Of a stretch of 64,000 nucleotides of DNA, positions 22,974-33,565 are shown piece by piece. The notes beneath the pieces are model-generated. The model saw only the letters and a program-made list of their open reading frames with translations. It did no database searches and had not been told where the DNA came from. A program made the translations under genes and the position numbers. Origin of the DNA: Rhizodiscina lignyota (taxonomy: Eukaryota; Ascomycota; Dothideomycetes; Aulographales; Rhizodiscinaceae); contig ML978121.1 in assembly GCA_010015805.1 (NCBI GenBank), forward strand, positions 2,046,001-2,110,000, read 5' to 3'. Numbering within the stretch: position 1 is the stretch's first letter; every line of letters begins with the position of its first letter.

Positions 22974-24087
22974 TTTGTTTGTGCTGTTGTGTCTTTCTTC
23001 GTCTGGGACGGAGCACTATAGGAGCACTGGTCGGCAAAATCTCGGCAAAATCTCTCACCACCAAGAAGTCGAAAATCCGCATCCATATCCAGCCAGGATA
23101 TCCTGCAGGATATTAGACGTCGTTTTTGTGGATAGACCATATACAATAGGTAGAGAAGCATCTGCGTGCACGCTTTGATTCCGATTCGTCAAACAAGAAG
23201 CTACCTCTCATTCTGAGTCTTGATCGTCAACAGCTACAAGTGACTACACCTACATTGTGGCAAGACGATGTGATATTGGATATGCTCGCCACGGCCACCT
23301 TCTGCAGAGCAGATGAAATATACTCCCAGATCCTTTGATTCGGCGCAGCTCAGGCAATTCAGAAGCTTGCGCTCGGCCTGCCAACCTACCTGTGGACTTC
23401 TGCGCTTGGCTTTAGCGCAGTATGCTCAAGGACGCCATGCGAGAGGCTCTAATGTATGGATAGATGGCATATAGAGCTCTCTAACGCGGCTGTGGGGTAT
23501 ACAGTTTACAGTCACTCTGTATCCGACCATATGGCACTGCACGCGTGGTTACAGCGAAGGCATAGAAAAGATGATTCACACGACAACCGAGCCACATGCA
23601 TTTGGATTTCGGAAATCTATCTACAGATGGACCTGCGCTGGCGAACAGTGCGGTAAGCCAGCGTTGTTGAATGATGCGTGTGAGCTGAGAGTGTCACGCC
23701 AACTCTCCATCATAATAGAAGCATCGAGAGCCAGTTGTGCCAGTACATGAGGCAGAGGGCATATCAAAGAAGCAACCATGCTCAATAGTGAAACCGTATC
23801 ACCATGAGCGGCAAGACTGATGCTTCCGGTGCCGGTGTCGAATCTGCGCCTCGCTGGTCGAGCTCCGGGTGATTCGCCAGGCTCGCCTCGCGTGATCCAA
23901 GAAGGGAGGGAAGGCACTACTCCGGTGGCGGCCTTCCAAACAGCTTTCTGCTGCCTTGGCTGACTCAGCGCCTTCTGCATCCAAAACTTTGAAGCCCTGC
24001 CCGCTTGTTTTCTCTCTCTTTCCTTCCACTCTCCTCCACACCGAACACCTCACCACTCAACCTCGAATCACTTGTCACAACAACAAG

Positions 24088-26039
24088 ATGACTTCCACTC
24101 ACGGTGAGGCTGGCCAAGAGGCCAACGCGCCGGATAACGCTCCGGAACACACTGGCATGGCCAAGTACGGTGAGCTTCCTGCCACCAAGGAAGAGGGTCT
24201 CAGGCTTGCCGAGGAGCGCGGCTGGGGCCGGCAGGTCCCCGACACGGTCGCCATGGATACTGGCGCCTTCAGTGGCCAGTGGTTCTCCAACCCTGCTCAG
24301 TATGAGTATCATGGAGATGAAGGCGACATTGGTCCCGAGGTCCCGCAGCTTGAGGAAGAGCTCTTCAACACTCTTCTCCGCCCCATCATCGGCGATTACA
24401 CTGACGTGTATGACCTTGAGGTGAACAGTGAGGGCCCGCACCCGGTTCGTCCTGTGTTGCAGTTTGCTCATGCTGGCTTCCATCCCTTGATGAACGAAAA
24501 CCTGATCAAGGCTGGATACTTCATGCCCCTTCCGGTTCAAGTTGCGACGCTCGGTGCTATCAAGGAGGGCAGGGATGTGCTCGTCACTTCATTCACTGGT
24601 ATGTATTGCGCCCAAATTAACCAGTCATGTGCTAACACCACTGCGCAGGCTCTGGCAAGACCGTTGCCTATCTTGCTCCTTCCATCTCGCGCTTCATGGG
24701 CAAGTGGAAGACTGCGTGCAAGCCTCGCCCCCGTCGCGACACTCCTCAGGGCGTCCGCTATCGTGCTGAGCCAGTCATCCTCATCATCGTGCCAACCCGT
24801 GAGTTGGCAGCCCAGATCTTCGACGAGGCTCGCCGCCTCTCTTACCGAAGCATGCTGCGCCCTTGCGTTGTATATGGAGGTGGTCCTCTCAAGACCCAGG
24901 CTGAAGAATTGGAGAAGGGATGTGATATCCTTATCGCCACTCCGGGTCGTCTCGCCGACTTCCTGGGCCGCCCTGGATCTCTCGGCATGAACCGTGTCAA
25001 GTGAGTGCTCGTGCAACCGACCCCGTCCTTACTCTTGCTAAATCCCGACAGGGTCACAATTATCGACGAGGCAGATGAGATCCTTAAGGGTACTTGGCTC
25101 GACCATGTCAAGAGCATCCTGACCGGATATGGTATGTTTCTCATGACCCTAACCAGAAAGAACAATCCATTGACGTTTTAATAGATTCCAATGATGACGA
25201 GGACCACCAGTTCATGATGTTCTCCGCTACTTTCCCTCCGGATATCCGCGAGGTCGCCGACGACTTCTTGGCCAACAACAAGATGATCATCTCGATCGGT
25301 CGCGTTGGTGGCACGCACTTGAACATTGACCAGAGGGTGTACTACGTGGACTCATACTTGCGCGACAATGCGCTTTACGACTTGCTGATGTCCTGCGAGC
25401 CTGGTCGTACGCTCGTCTTCTGCAACTCCATTTGGTTGGCGGAGCATGTGGACGACTTGCTCTTCAGCAAAGGCCTTCCAGTCACCCTTCTCCACTCTCA
25501 AATGACCCAGGTCGAGCGCGAAGACGCAGTGTACGTAACCGTGACGTCTCCTGTATCTGATGTCCTCATTCTTACTAATTTGTCGTCACAGGCGTGCTTT
25601 CAAGGTCGGCAGCGCCCCGATCATGGCGTGCACTTCCGTCGCCTGCCGCGGTCTTGACATCCGAGGCGTCACGCACGTCATCAACTACACGCTTCCTCAG
25701 CACGATAAAGGCGGCGTTGACGAGTATGTGCATCGCATCGGCCGTACTGCTCGCGTCGGCAACAAGGGCCTCGCAACGGCGTTCTTCACTGAGAAGGATC
25801 AGCCCCTTGCCAAGGACCTTCATCCACTTCTCAAGGAGAACGGGGTGGACGTTCCTGATTGGCTTGAGGAGTTCTATGCACAGGAAGTCAACGAGGATAC
25901 TCAGACTGGAGATGCCGAAAACGCTGATGCAGACGCTGATGCAGACACTGGCGCTGCCGACGTCAACTGGGGTAATGGTGAGATCTTGACCTGCAAAAGA
26001 AACAGAATGAAACTTGCTAACTCTCATCGTACAGAGTAA
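24088..26039 (+). CDS. Divergent DEAD-box ATP-dependent RNA helicase, DED1-like
   Basis: Six exons: 24088-24598, 24649-25000, 25052-25131, 25185-25530, 25592-25977 and 26035-26039; 559 aa. ATP-dependent RNA remodelling enzyme. Motifs: Q-motif region YFMPLPVQ (about 144-151), motif I TGSGKT (170-175), Ia PTRELA, GG, Ib TPGR, II DEAD (293-296), III SAT, V RGLDI, VI HRIGRTARVG. Overall similarity is to the translation-initiation helicase Ded1, including the conserved linker with YYV and the GRTLVFCNS segment. Several normally fixed positions differ: Leu for Thr in PTPVQ, SFTG for AQTG, CRG for ARG in motif V, Ala for Gly in motif VI. It also lacks long RGG tails. It looks like a diverged paralog rather than the essential DED1. 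The last intron is 57 nt and leaves only 5 coding nt in the final exon. Confidence 0.9.
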
Positions 26040-26557
26040 TCCTCATACCGTCTTGCTACATTAGTCACCCTCGGGTACTGTGCCCATGGCATTAGCATGA
26101 CTCAACACTTTTCGCGAAGCATTCTGCGCTCCGCTCTCTACTGTTCTCGACGATGGGGTTATCACTGGTCTATGCGGACGTTTCGGACGTTTCAACCATT
26201 ACTGACTTTTGCCCTATCACGATCGTGTGCTTGTCGAATTCGTTCACGAGCTCACGCGCTTCAACGGGCATAGTCTGGTTGTGCACCTCTCCTCCATTTC
26301 CTTTTGCTTTTCTCACACATGGGATCCGAACAAGGGCTCCTGAAAAGTCTTCAAACTAAAACTGCAAACTCACCAAAAAAAAATTAGTTTCCCAATTTGC
26401 TGGATTTCAGGTAGTTGAATACAAAATGAACCCCATCGTCAAATTAATGTGCCCTATGAGTCTATAAGGCTTTGTGACCTTGTGTAATATTCCGCGATTT
26501 GTTTTGGGTATAAGAGGTCCTGCCAGTCCGGGAGACCATTAGCTGTCAACATTCAAG
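26040..26557. other. Intergenic region, helicase 3' flank
   Basis: AT-rich near 26355-26420. A TATAAGAG element at 26509-26516 precedes the following broken gene. Confidence 0.5.
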
Positions 26558-27052
26558 ATGAAGAAGTTGAATAGTATTCTCGAACACGACTGTCGTAGAC
26601 CTTATTCCGCTCCAGACTTGCTGGAGAAGTTATCGGAGGAGAATTTCGCCGGAGGTGATTTCGTTCTGGCGTTGAAATGGATTGACGATGACAATCGAGG
26701 TCCTCGAACGGGCGAAATTATGTCGAGATCCGTCTAAGCGGGAATATTTCACACACTACAAATGGGCTTTGCAGAATTTGCATTCGTCAATCGCGAGCTT
26801 GCGAGAGCCTCAGGTGATTTTGATGCACTGAGGCTAAAATCAATGGCACTTATCGCCGCGGCGAAGGCTGGATTGATGGCGAGAGATTTGAGAGACACTA
26901 TGTGTCAGAGGGCAGTCGTAAGGCAAGACGCTATTTGCAATCCAAAGTTTGTTGAAGTGGTTCCTGAAGATGGTGAGTTGGCGCACGAAGAGGTTCTCAG
27001 AAGGCTACATGAGACACGGGGTTGGGGTCTTCCATTTGTAAACGATACTTAA
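26558..27052 (+). pseudogene. Frameshifted member of the KW-DD family (copy A)
   Basis: A frame opens at 26558 (MKKLNSILEH) and reads to FVLALKWIDDDN at about residues 35-46. The continuation IEVLERAKLCRDPSKREYF...YKWAL is one frame over (about 26694-26775). The original frame then resumes with FVNRELARASGDFDALRL to the stop at 27050. LKWIDDD, WAL and NREL line up with LKWLDDD, HWAL and DREI of the intact gene at 27459. The pattern fits a host gene with two compensating frameshifts. An unusual intron could also explain it, but no GT..AG pair of normal strength was found. TATA-like TATAAGAG lies 45 bp upstream of the ATG. Confidence 0.45.
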
Positions 27053-27458
27053 TAGTTGATGCCCCAACCGGTCCGTAGTACATACAGTAAGTCAAATTTC
27101 AGTTGTACAGTTATGGGTGATGTATGACTTCAGGGCATTGGGCGGCAGATCGGTAGTGATCAGGAGTAACGTTTGCTCATTGGAATCGGGAATCTTGGAG
27201 TCGGGTTACTTTGAAGGCCAAATGATGAATAGCAAATGGAGTGTTGACTTTGGGTTTTGGCTGATGGTTAGGCGGCATTGCCCTTCGTCACCGGGACTGT
27301 TTGTCTATCATGTAGTTGCCAAAGGGATATAACTCTGCAAAGTGCCAGTCCTTAACCTGTCGCTCATATTGAGAATAAGTGAAACCGCTGAGAATAAAAC
27401 TGTTTCATTTGCCCGAAGACATATCGCTAGTTGAACTAATCTCTGAGCAACGGCAAGT
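27053..27458. other. Spacer between copies A and B of the KW-DD family
   Basis: About 400 bp with no gene. A weak TATA-like AGAATAAAA lies near 27391. Confidence 0.5.
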
Positions 27459-28067
27459 ATGGAGACTGATGGTTCCATGAAGGAGCTTTCCATGAAGAAA
27501 CTCCGTAATCTTCTTGAGAAGCTTTGCTCAGATTCGTTGGATCGGAACAAAAAAGAACAACTGATAAAGGCTATTATGCTAATCAGAGCGGATGCTTCGA
27601 CTCTCCTACAAGCTCTTAAATGGCTCGACGATGATATCCGGGTTCTCAATTTGTGGAACGCTTTTCTCGTAGAGAAGCAGCGCGCAACGGATGCGTTAGA
27701 AAGCGAACCATCCATTCAACGGGAAATTCCAATGTCGGAGTTCCACTGGGCTTTGATAGATCGAGAAATCAGCCGACTTTGGGGCAACCAGTCTGCTGTC
27801 GACCGGATGCTTCGATACAGACTGTACGAAGACTGGCCGGTAAATGGGGAGGATGATAAATTGAAGCTAACGATAAAGAAGGCTTTGATAGCAAAAGTAC
27901 GGGAACGACAACAAGTGGTACGTGATCTGGATGTGCTGAGTAGGGACCAGATCCTTGATGACCTGGAAGGCACTGTTCTTGATGGAGTTCACTTCAGAAG
28001 TCCGGGTAGTCGGGATCATGGTACAGGCTGGACATGCTCGCCTGATTTGAGCGAAGCAGAGACCTAG
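27459..28067 (+). CDS. Hypothetical helical protein, KW-DD family copy B
   Basis: Single exon, 202 aa, ATG at 27459. Almost wholly predicted helix: SMKKLRNLLEKLCSD (11-25), then ALKWLDDD at 52-59, then FHWALIDREISRLW at 95-108, then a Lys/Arg-rich helix (KLKLTIKKALIAKVRERQQVV). No signal peptide, membrane segment or catalytic motif. I recognise no named family. It shares a core pattern (hydrophobic-A-KW-x-DD ... about 37 residues ... (F/Q)WAL..REI) with the gene at 38337, the frameshifted copy just upstream and, more weakly, the gene at 36836-37864. It lies 400 bp downstream of copy A in the same orientation, so the pair looks like a local duplication. Confidence 0.55.
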   Translation: METDGSMKELSMKKLRNLLEKLCSDSLDRNKKEQLIKAIMLIRADASTLLQALKWLDDDIRVLNLWNAFLVEKQRATDALESEPSIQREIPMSEFHWALIDREISRLWGNQSAVDRMLRYRLYEDWPVNGEDDKLKLTIKKALIAKVRERQQVVRDLDVLSRDQILDDLEGTVLDGVHFRSPGSRDHGTGWTCSPDLSEAET

Positions 28068-29700
28068 ATATATCGGATGCTTACGTGGGCTCTCTCACAT
28101 TTGTTGTCTAGTACGAATGGATGCGCTGGAAATGTGTGCTTTGGAGTATGATTCTCTGTCGGAACACGAATGTCTGGTTGAAATGCAGTTGATTAGGGCG
28201 ATCTTATTAAGCAGCGACAGTTGACTACATACTACGTGAACATCAAGACATTAACTAACCACTCTACTACGGCCCAGAGTCTTGATTTCTATTACAATCC
28301 TACAATTCTTATTGCCTGTTGCTGATCAATTTTATTGTTTAAGCTGTTTGCTCCTCCGAATGGTGTTCAATAGATTAAAAGCCATCCTACGTCGCGGTCG
28401 TTGAGACAAGCATCGGGTGCGGCAACGAGTGCAAGATTCTAATAATTTAGAATGGGAAGCACAGAAAAAGGCCCTGAGGCGAAAACCATCTACCAGAGAA
28501 AGTGTATTGAGTTGCGCCATCTACAGACTACAGCAGTCGGACATACTTGCTACAGGCCCAGTCAAAGTTCTTTTGGAGCCTTCCTGGAGAACTAAAATCT
28601 CATATATGAATACACGCTCGTATGCCCCGATCATGTAGTCCACTTGATGGTTATCGAACATAGACTGGCTTGCTGCGTATGCTGGGATCCTCAGAAATAG
28701 TGGTTTCTGGAGCCATTGCGCGAAATTAAGGTGTCTGATTCCGAAGTAGTGCTATATCTCCCGGTCAAGCAGCCCGTCCTTGATTCTCTTTGGTGATCTT
28801 CCGTACAGACTCATGCTCACAGAATCCACTTCTAGTCGGCATTGTCAAGGGTGCTCAGATTGTCCACCAGAAACAAATTTCGAACGGGCTGGAAGAATTT
28901 CGTGAGCGTAGACAGTAAGACAATCCATCTTACAAGCTACTTAAACAGCTTGGACCAATCAACCTGTCTATTTCGGCATAGATTAATGATTTAATTTCAA
29001 ACATGAGGACTGAGGATCAGATTTTGCATCCTTCTTGCTTGCGAGCATACGAACAGGCTTGGTTGTCGTGATCCGTCTGGAACAGTTGGTACTGGTTCTC
29101 TCAATGGATGTTGCTCAGCCGGTTGCTGTATCCACGCGAACTCACTGCGAGCATATTAGTTTCAAGCTCCGGCACCAACCTATGAACCTTGGGACGCCCA
29201 CGGTGACCTCTGCAACACATTGGGCGTTAAGTCCACCACACATTGTATGCTTTAGTGAATATAGTCGATGTAGCAATCTATTTCACCTTTTCATAGATGC
29301 TCCTCTAGCAAAGCCGGCCCTTTGCAAAGTGGGGATGATAAACTGCAAGCTATATACGTACAAACACGAAGCGGATGATGTTCCACTGAATCTGGGTTGT
29401 GATATAAGTTCTCCCTTTTCGCTTTTTGAGTCACATTCTGTATCAAATGCGTTAGCTCCGAATTCATATAAGCTTTTAAAAAGTGAAATAGATACACGTC
29501 GAATCCTGTAGCCACTTGATCATCGATAGCGTAGAAGACCCCAATTCATAATTTCATGGTAACGTAACACTGGGTGGGCATTGAGCGGTTAGAATCGGAG
29601 AGAAGCGCGGCTGCAAATTGCATTTGGAGCCAGATAGAATGGGCATATTGTGTTGTTTACGCACTGGTGCCTGAGAGGTAAAACACGTAATTTCGCTCCC
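28068..29700. other. Gene-free AT-rich spacer
   Basis: No frame on either strand has a recognisable motif. Frames at 28417-28638 (+) and 29035-29511 (+) were considered and set aside. Confidence 0.5.
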
Positions 29701-29758
29701 CTTAGGCTCTGAAATTTATGGTGAGCTACCAAATTGAATTGAGAGCGAAGAACACCTT

Positions 29759-29765
29759 TATAAAT
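29759..29765 (+). promoter_or_regulatory. TATA box of the 190-aa gene
   Basis: TATAAAT lies 168 bp upstream of the ATG at 29933 but only 12 bp upstream of an in-frame ATG at 29777. This favours the downstream start. Confidence 0.45.
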
Positions 29766-29794
29766 TTTTCTTGCAGATGCTCCATCGTTCCAAA

Positions 29795-29928
29795 ATCATC
29801 CAGCTCCAAAACCCACAGCTCCAAAATCATCCAGCTTCAAAACCCACAGCTCCAAATTCCCCAGCTCCAAAATCATCCAGCTCCAAAACCCACAGCTCCA
29901 AAACCATCCAGCTCCAAACCCATCCAAC
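29795..29928 (+). repeat. Minisatellite, about 31-nt unit (CATCCAGCTCC... / ACAGCTCC...)
   Basis: About four imperfect copies of a composite unit made of an 18-nt CATCCAGCTCCAAAACCC half and a 13-nt ACAGCTCCAAAAT half, ending 5 bp before the ATG at 29933. The unit is not a multiple of three, so copy-number change would shift any frame read through it. It most likely forms the 5' leader of the downstream gene. Confidence 0.75.
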
Positions 29929-29932
29929 TACG

Positions 29933-30505
29933 ATGGCGCAACAGCAGCAGATTCAAAGGTGGGCCGAAAGCAACGGAGCCAGATTCCTCAAAACTTTACT
30001 TGATATCGCAGACGATAATGAGTTCGAACAAGCCTTCGCACAAATGTACACCCTCCCCCTGAACAACAACCTCTTCCGCGAGGTCGACCTCTGGATTGCC
30101 ACACGGTGGATCACAACAGAAGTCGAGATCATAGTAGCTCAGAAAGAGTATCATCGCATGGTTCTCGACTGGACACATTACGAAAACAACGGCACGCTGC
30201 CTATTGGCGAGAATCGCGAGATGTTGATGGAAGAACTGGGAAGGACGAGGCAGGCACTTCTCAATGCCAGAGCACGCCTGAGCGAAGTCAGGCCGGACCG
30301 TCCCGAGGACGAACGTGCCATGATACAGGCAGCGGCGACAGACTCGGACGCGAGGGTGATGGAGGGATGGAGGATGCAGGAGCCGCTGCTCAAGGCGGCA
30401 ATGAAACGTCGAGATTTGCTGCGGGACAGCAAAGAGTCGCGCTGGATGGCGGCCGGGACGCTCGACTTCCTTCGGAGGAAGGGATGGCTCGCGCTGTCGG
30501 AATAA
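29933..30505 (+). CDS. Hypothetical helical 190-aa protein (possibly related to the KW-DD family)
   Basis: Single exon, starting MAQQQQIQRWAESNGARF. Highly helical and charged throughout: LDIADDNEFEQAF near 22-34, a Trp-containing segment (DLWIATRWITTEVEI), a long amphipathic stretch (EELGRTRQALLNARARL), and a basic C-terminus (KAAMKRRDLLRDSK, then FLRRKGWLALSE). No known domain. The frame is also open 52 codons further up to an ATG at 29777, but that extension is made only of the minisatellite. LDIADDN recurs in the gene at 36836-37864 (DDIADDN), the only specific link I see to the neighbouring family. Confidence 0.6.
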   Translation: MAQQQQIQRWAESNGARFLKTLLDIADDNEFEQAFAQMYTLPLNNNLFREVDLWIATRWITTEVEIIVAQKEYHRMVLDWTHYENNGTLPIGENREMLMEELGRTRQALLNARARLSEVRPDRPEDERAMIQAAATDSDARVMEGWRMQEPLLKAAMKRRDLLRDSKESRWMAAGTLDFLRRKGWLALSE

Positions 30506-31084
30506 CTCAAGGTGAGCGACTTTCCTGGTGCAAATGTTAGAAGACAATTACTAACTTGCCAAGGCACAAGGGAAAGTGTGCACGAGCTTCCTCTCGGCGA
30601 CGATTGGTGATTCAGTACTCTTCGAAAGAGTCGGGAGCTGTGGCCCTCAGTTTTGGGTTGGTATTGTCGGTGACTTTAAGATAAGCATCATTTTGTAGAG
30701 AGTGTCATTCTCTCATCCAGGTGGAATGAAGAAACTTCATGATATGACCTTCCTTTCTTCCGGAAATGTGAAACATAAATTGAGAATACGGGATAAGACG
30801 ATACTAGAAAGTGAAAAGTGCTAGAGTGGTACTAACGAGACTTCAGAGCTTCGACAGAGACATCAACACTATCAAGAGGAGTATATTCAAGGATTAAACG
30901 TTCGCGATGGACTGACAATTAGGAGGTGATGTTGCGAAAGAACAAAAGGCAGGATCGTCAGCCTCGGCCCAAGCCACCAACCCTCCGCAACGGCTCCGCA
31001 GTCTGACGTTGTATAACAAGTACCAAGTCTAAGGCCAATTGATCACGGTATTTTCACTTGTTCGTTTGTTAGAGATGGTCCGAA
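30506..31084. other. Intergenic region
   Basis: No gene seen. A short upstream ORF (31075-31131) overlaps the following start and is listed separately. Confidence 0.5.
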
Positions 31085-31131
31085 ATGGCTACACCAACAG
31101 GCGAGAAGATTATTGCTCAGGCTCTTCGTGA
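31075..31131 (+). promoter_or_regulatory. Upstream ORF overlapping the start of the 2-hydroxyacyl-CoA lyase gene
   Basis: An ATG ten bases before the main ATG opens an 18-codon frame in +1 that ends inside the coding sequence. If the transcript includes it, scanning ribosomes would meet it first, which would lower initiation at 31085. Confidence 0.35.
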
Positions 31132-32978
31132 CCTCGGAGTAACGGTGGTCTTTGGCCTCGTCGGCCTGCCCGTTGCAGGCATTGCAGAGGAGGTGATTAA
31201 TCTTGGGATACGTTTCGTCGCCTTCAGGAATGAACAAGCAGCCAGTTATGCAGCTACAGCTTATGGATACCTAAGAGGCAAACCAGGCGTGTGCTTGCTA
31301 GTTGGAGGGCCGGGGATGCTACACGGAATAGCTGGGGTAAGTCACCTTTCCCAATCCGGACAATTATCTAACAGCTTTCCAATAGATCGGAAATGCTTCT
31401 GAAAATGGGTTTCCTACACTGTTCCTTGGAGGAGCTTCTGAGCGCGATCTCGATACGAAAGGCGCCTTTCAGGAAATGAAGACGGTGCCGCTCCTGACTC
31501 CACACACGAAATCCGCCGTACGCCCGTCTTCAAACCAGCCAGATGTGATAGTAGACGCAATCTATAATGCATACCGGATATGTGCTTTCGGTCGGCCTGG
31601 GCCAACATTCGTAGATCTCCCAGCGGACTTGATCATGAACGCACAGCCGGAAGGTACAAAAGCGAGGCCGCGAGCAATGATACAGGCGCCGCCTCGTCCG
31701 GCTGCAGAACAGGACTTGATTGTGAAAGCATCAAATCTTCTAAAATCTGCCAAGGCACCTCTAGTGATCGTTGGCAAAGGGGCTGCATTGGCACGAGCAG
31801 AAGGACCCATCAACGACCTCATCGCTTCTGCGAACTTACCTTTCCTTCCAACACCAATGGGCAAGGGTGTGGTACCGGACTCATCACCACTGAACACGTC
31901 TTCTGCGCGATCCGCTGCTCTGAAGGAGGCTGACGTAGTGCTTCTTCTCGGCGGTCGTCTCAATTGGATTTTGCATTATGGTGCAGCTCCAAAGTTCAGG
32001 AGTGATGTCAAAATCATTCAGGTTGACATCTCTGCTGAAGCTCTCGGACATACCAACAGTGCCGGGCATCCATCATTGAGCATTCTAGCAGATATTGCCG
32101 TGGCCGTTCAGCAACTCAATACCGCTCTTCGAGGTTGGAAGTATCTTCCGAAACCATCATTGAAATCCAACGACGCCAGTTCGTATGCTGGAAAGTTATC
32201 AACAGCGGCGGCAAGGAATGAGCAGAAGAATCGCGTACTAGAACTTTCTCCTACGGAATCTGGAGCTCATATGACATATCAACGTGTCTACTACATCATT
32301 CGCTCGGTGTTTAATTCCTTTTCCACTTCCTCAAAAGGAACGAATGATTCTGTCGTGTTGGTTTCCGAAGGCGCTGCGACCATGGACATTTCTCGCTCCT
32401 CTTTTCCGCTGTCATTACCTCGACACCGTCTCGATGCTGGCACATATGCGACAATGGGTGTTGGTATGGGCTATGCTATCGCTGCCTGGGCTGCTTACAA
32501 CTACCCCCATCCTGAGGATTCCGGTAACGCACAGAGAAAGAAGATTGTCGCAGTGGAGGGCGACTCGGCTTTTGGTTTTAGTGGCATGGAAATCGAGACC
32601 ATGGCTAGATGCGGTATGGATGTGTTGATAATTGTGATGAACAACTCCGGTATCTATCATGGCGATGCTAAGACTGCAAATGAATGGGACGAGATGCGGA
32701 AGCAGACTCTTGCCGGCGGTCAGGGTATCAAGAAGAACAAGAGACTCAGTGCCACTTCATTGACGTACAATACACGCTATGAAAAGATGGCAGAGATGGT
32801 AGACGGACGCGGATGGTTTGTGCAGACTGAAGCTGAGCTTGAAAACGCCGTGAGGGAAGCATACCAGGAGAGGCAGAAGGTCTGTCTCGTGAACGTGGTA
32901 GTGGAGCCTGGTCTTGACAATCCCGTGAATTTCGCTTGGGAGTCAAAACAGCCGAAGCAGGAAGAGGCAAAGCTTTAA
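31085..32978 (+). CDS. Thiamine diphosphate enzyme: 2-hydroxyacyl-CoA lyase / oxalyl-CoA decarboxylase family, probably peroxisomal
   Basis: Two exons, 31085-31336 and 31386-32978, with a 49-nt intron; 614 aa. ThDP-dependent C-C lyase acting on CoA thioesters (2-hydroxyacyl-CoA to aldehyde plus formyl-CoA, or oxalyl-CoA to formyl-CoA). The N-terminal pyrimidine-binding domain has the catalytic Glu50 in [19 protein letters not shown]. The central domain starts near 200. The C-terminal pyrophosphate domain has the Mg/ThDP motif from Gly476-Asp477-Ser478 to Asn503-Asn504 ([11 protein letters not shown]...VMNNSG). The chain ends in AKL, an accepted PTS1 variant, which suggests peroxisomal import like yeast Pxp1. 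Length is slightly over the usual 560-600. Substrate choice between the two activities cannot be settled from the sequence. Confidence 0.9.
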
Positions 32979-33565
32979 AATTGGAGATTTAACAGTCATT
33001 GATACATATAACTACGATAGATAAGAATAGGAAAAAAGAGTCGTTCCGTGACACTCTTTCGCTCAGGAGAAGCCTACACGTGGCCTAGCCGCTACTCTAT
33101 GTTCACCGCGTGTCACGTGTGTACAGCTCGCCTAAACGTCACTAAAGTTCGGCTATACGTCCAAAAATGGTAAAGCGCGATAAAAAAAAAGTATACTTGG
33201 CACCAGGAGGTGGCTTGCCGGCGTATAGATCAGCCCCCCGACGTATGATCACCTTCTGCTTCTGTAAACCTCGACGAATTCCAAGCCTTAGGCGAGGTTT
33301 AGCCACATAGGCGAGCAAAATCCACCTCAGCATTGGAGGCCTCCAGCAGCCATATGGGACAAGGAAGCCTCTATCACCAACTATGTGCATGTTTGAGATA
33401 TCAACAAACCATTAATGGTGCTATGAGAGTATGGAAGGCTAGTTAGCTCCACGCTCATCGTCGTCTTCCGGGCTCCCAATGTCAACGTTTGCGTCCACCA
33501 ATGCCTGACGAGAAAGGCAGGCTTTTAGTGCATATGCACTGCTAATCTCACATCTGGGCATTCTT
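32979..33565. other. Intergenic region with two CACGTG-type E-boxes
   Basis: ACACGTGG near 33076 and TCACGTGT near 33113 lie in an otherwise featureless spacer. They could be bHLH sites for the HET gene, but a chance match is equally likely. Confidence 0.35.

Larger units (their letters stand above)
19273..24087. other. 4.8-kb gene-poor region
   Basis: No gene of normal size was found on either strand. It contains two short tandem repeats (20740-20800 and 22140-22180, listed separately), a possible 52-codon ORF (22815-22973) and many small overlapping frames. The final 100 bp before 24088 are pyrimidine-rich and look like a promoter/5' UTR for the helicase gene. Confidence 0.55.

Noticed and set aside
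29777-29932. N-terminal extension of the 190-aa protein starting at 29777
   Set aside because: Consists only of the minisatellite, with the TATA box just 12 bp upstream of that ATG.
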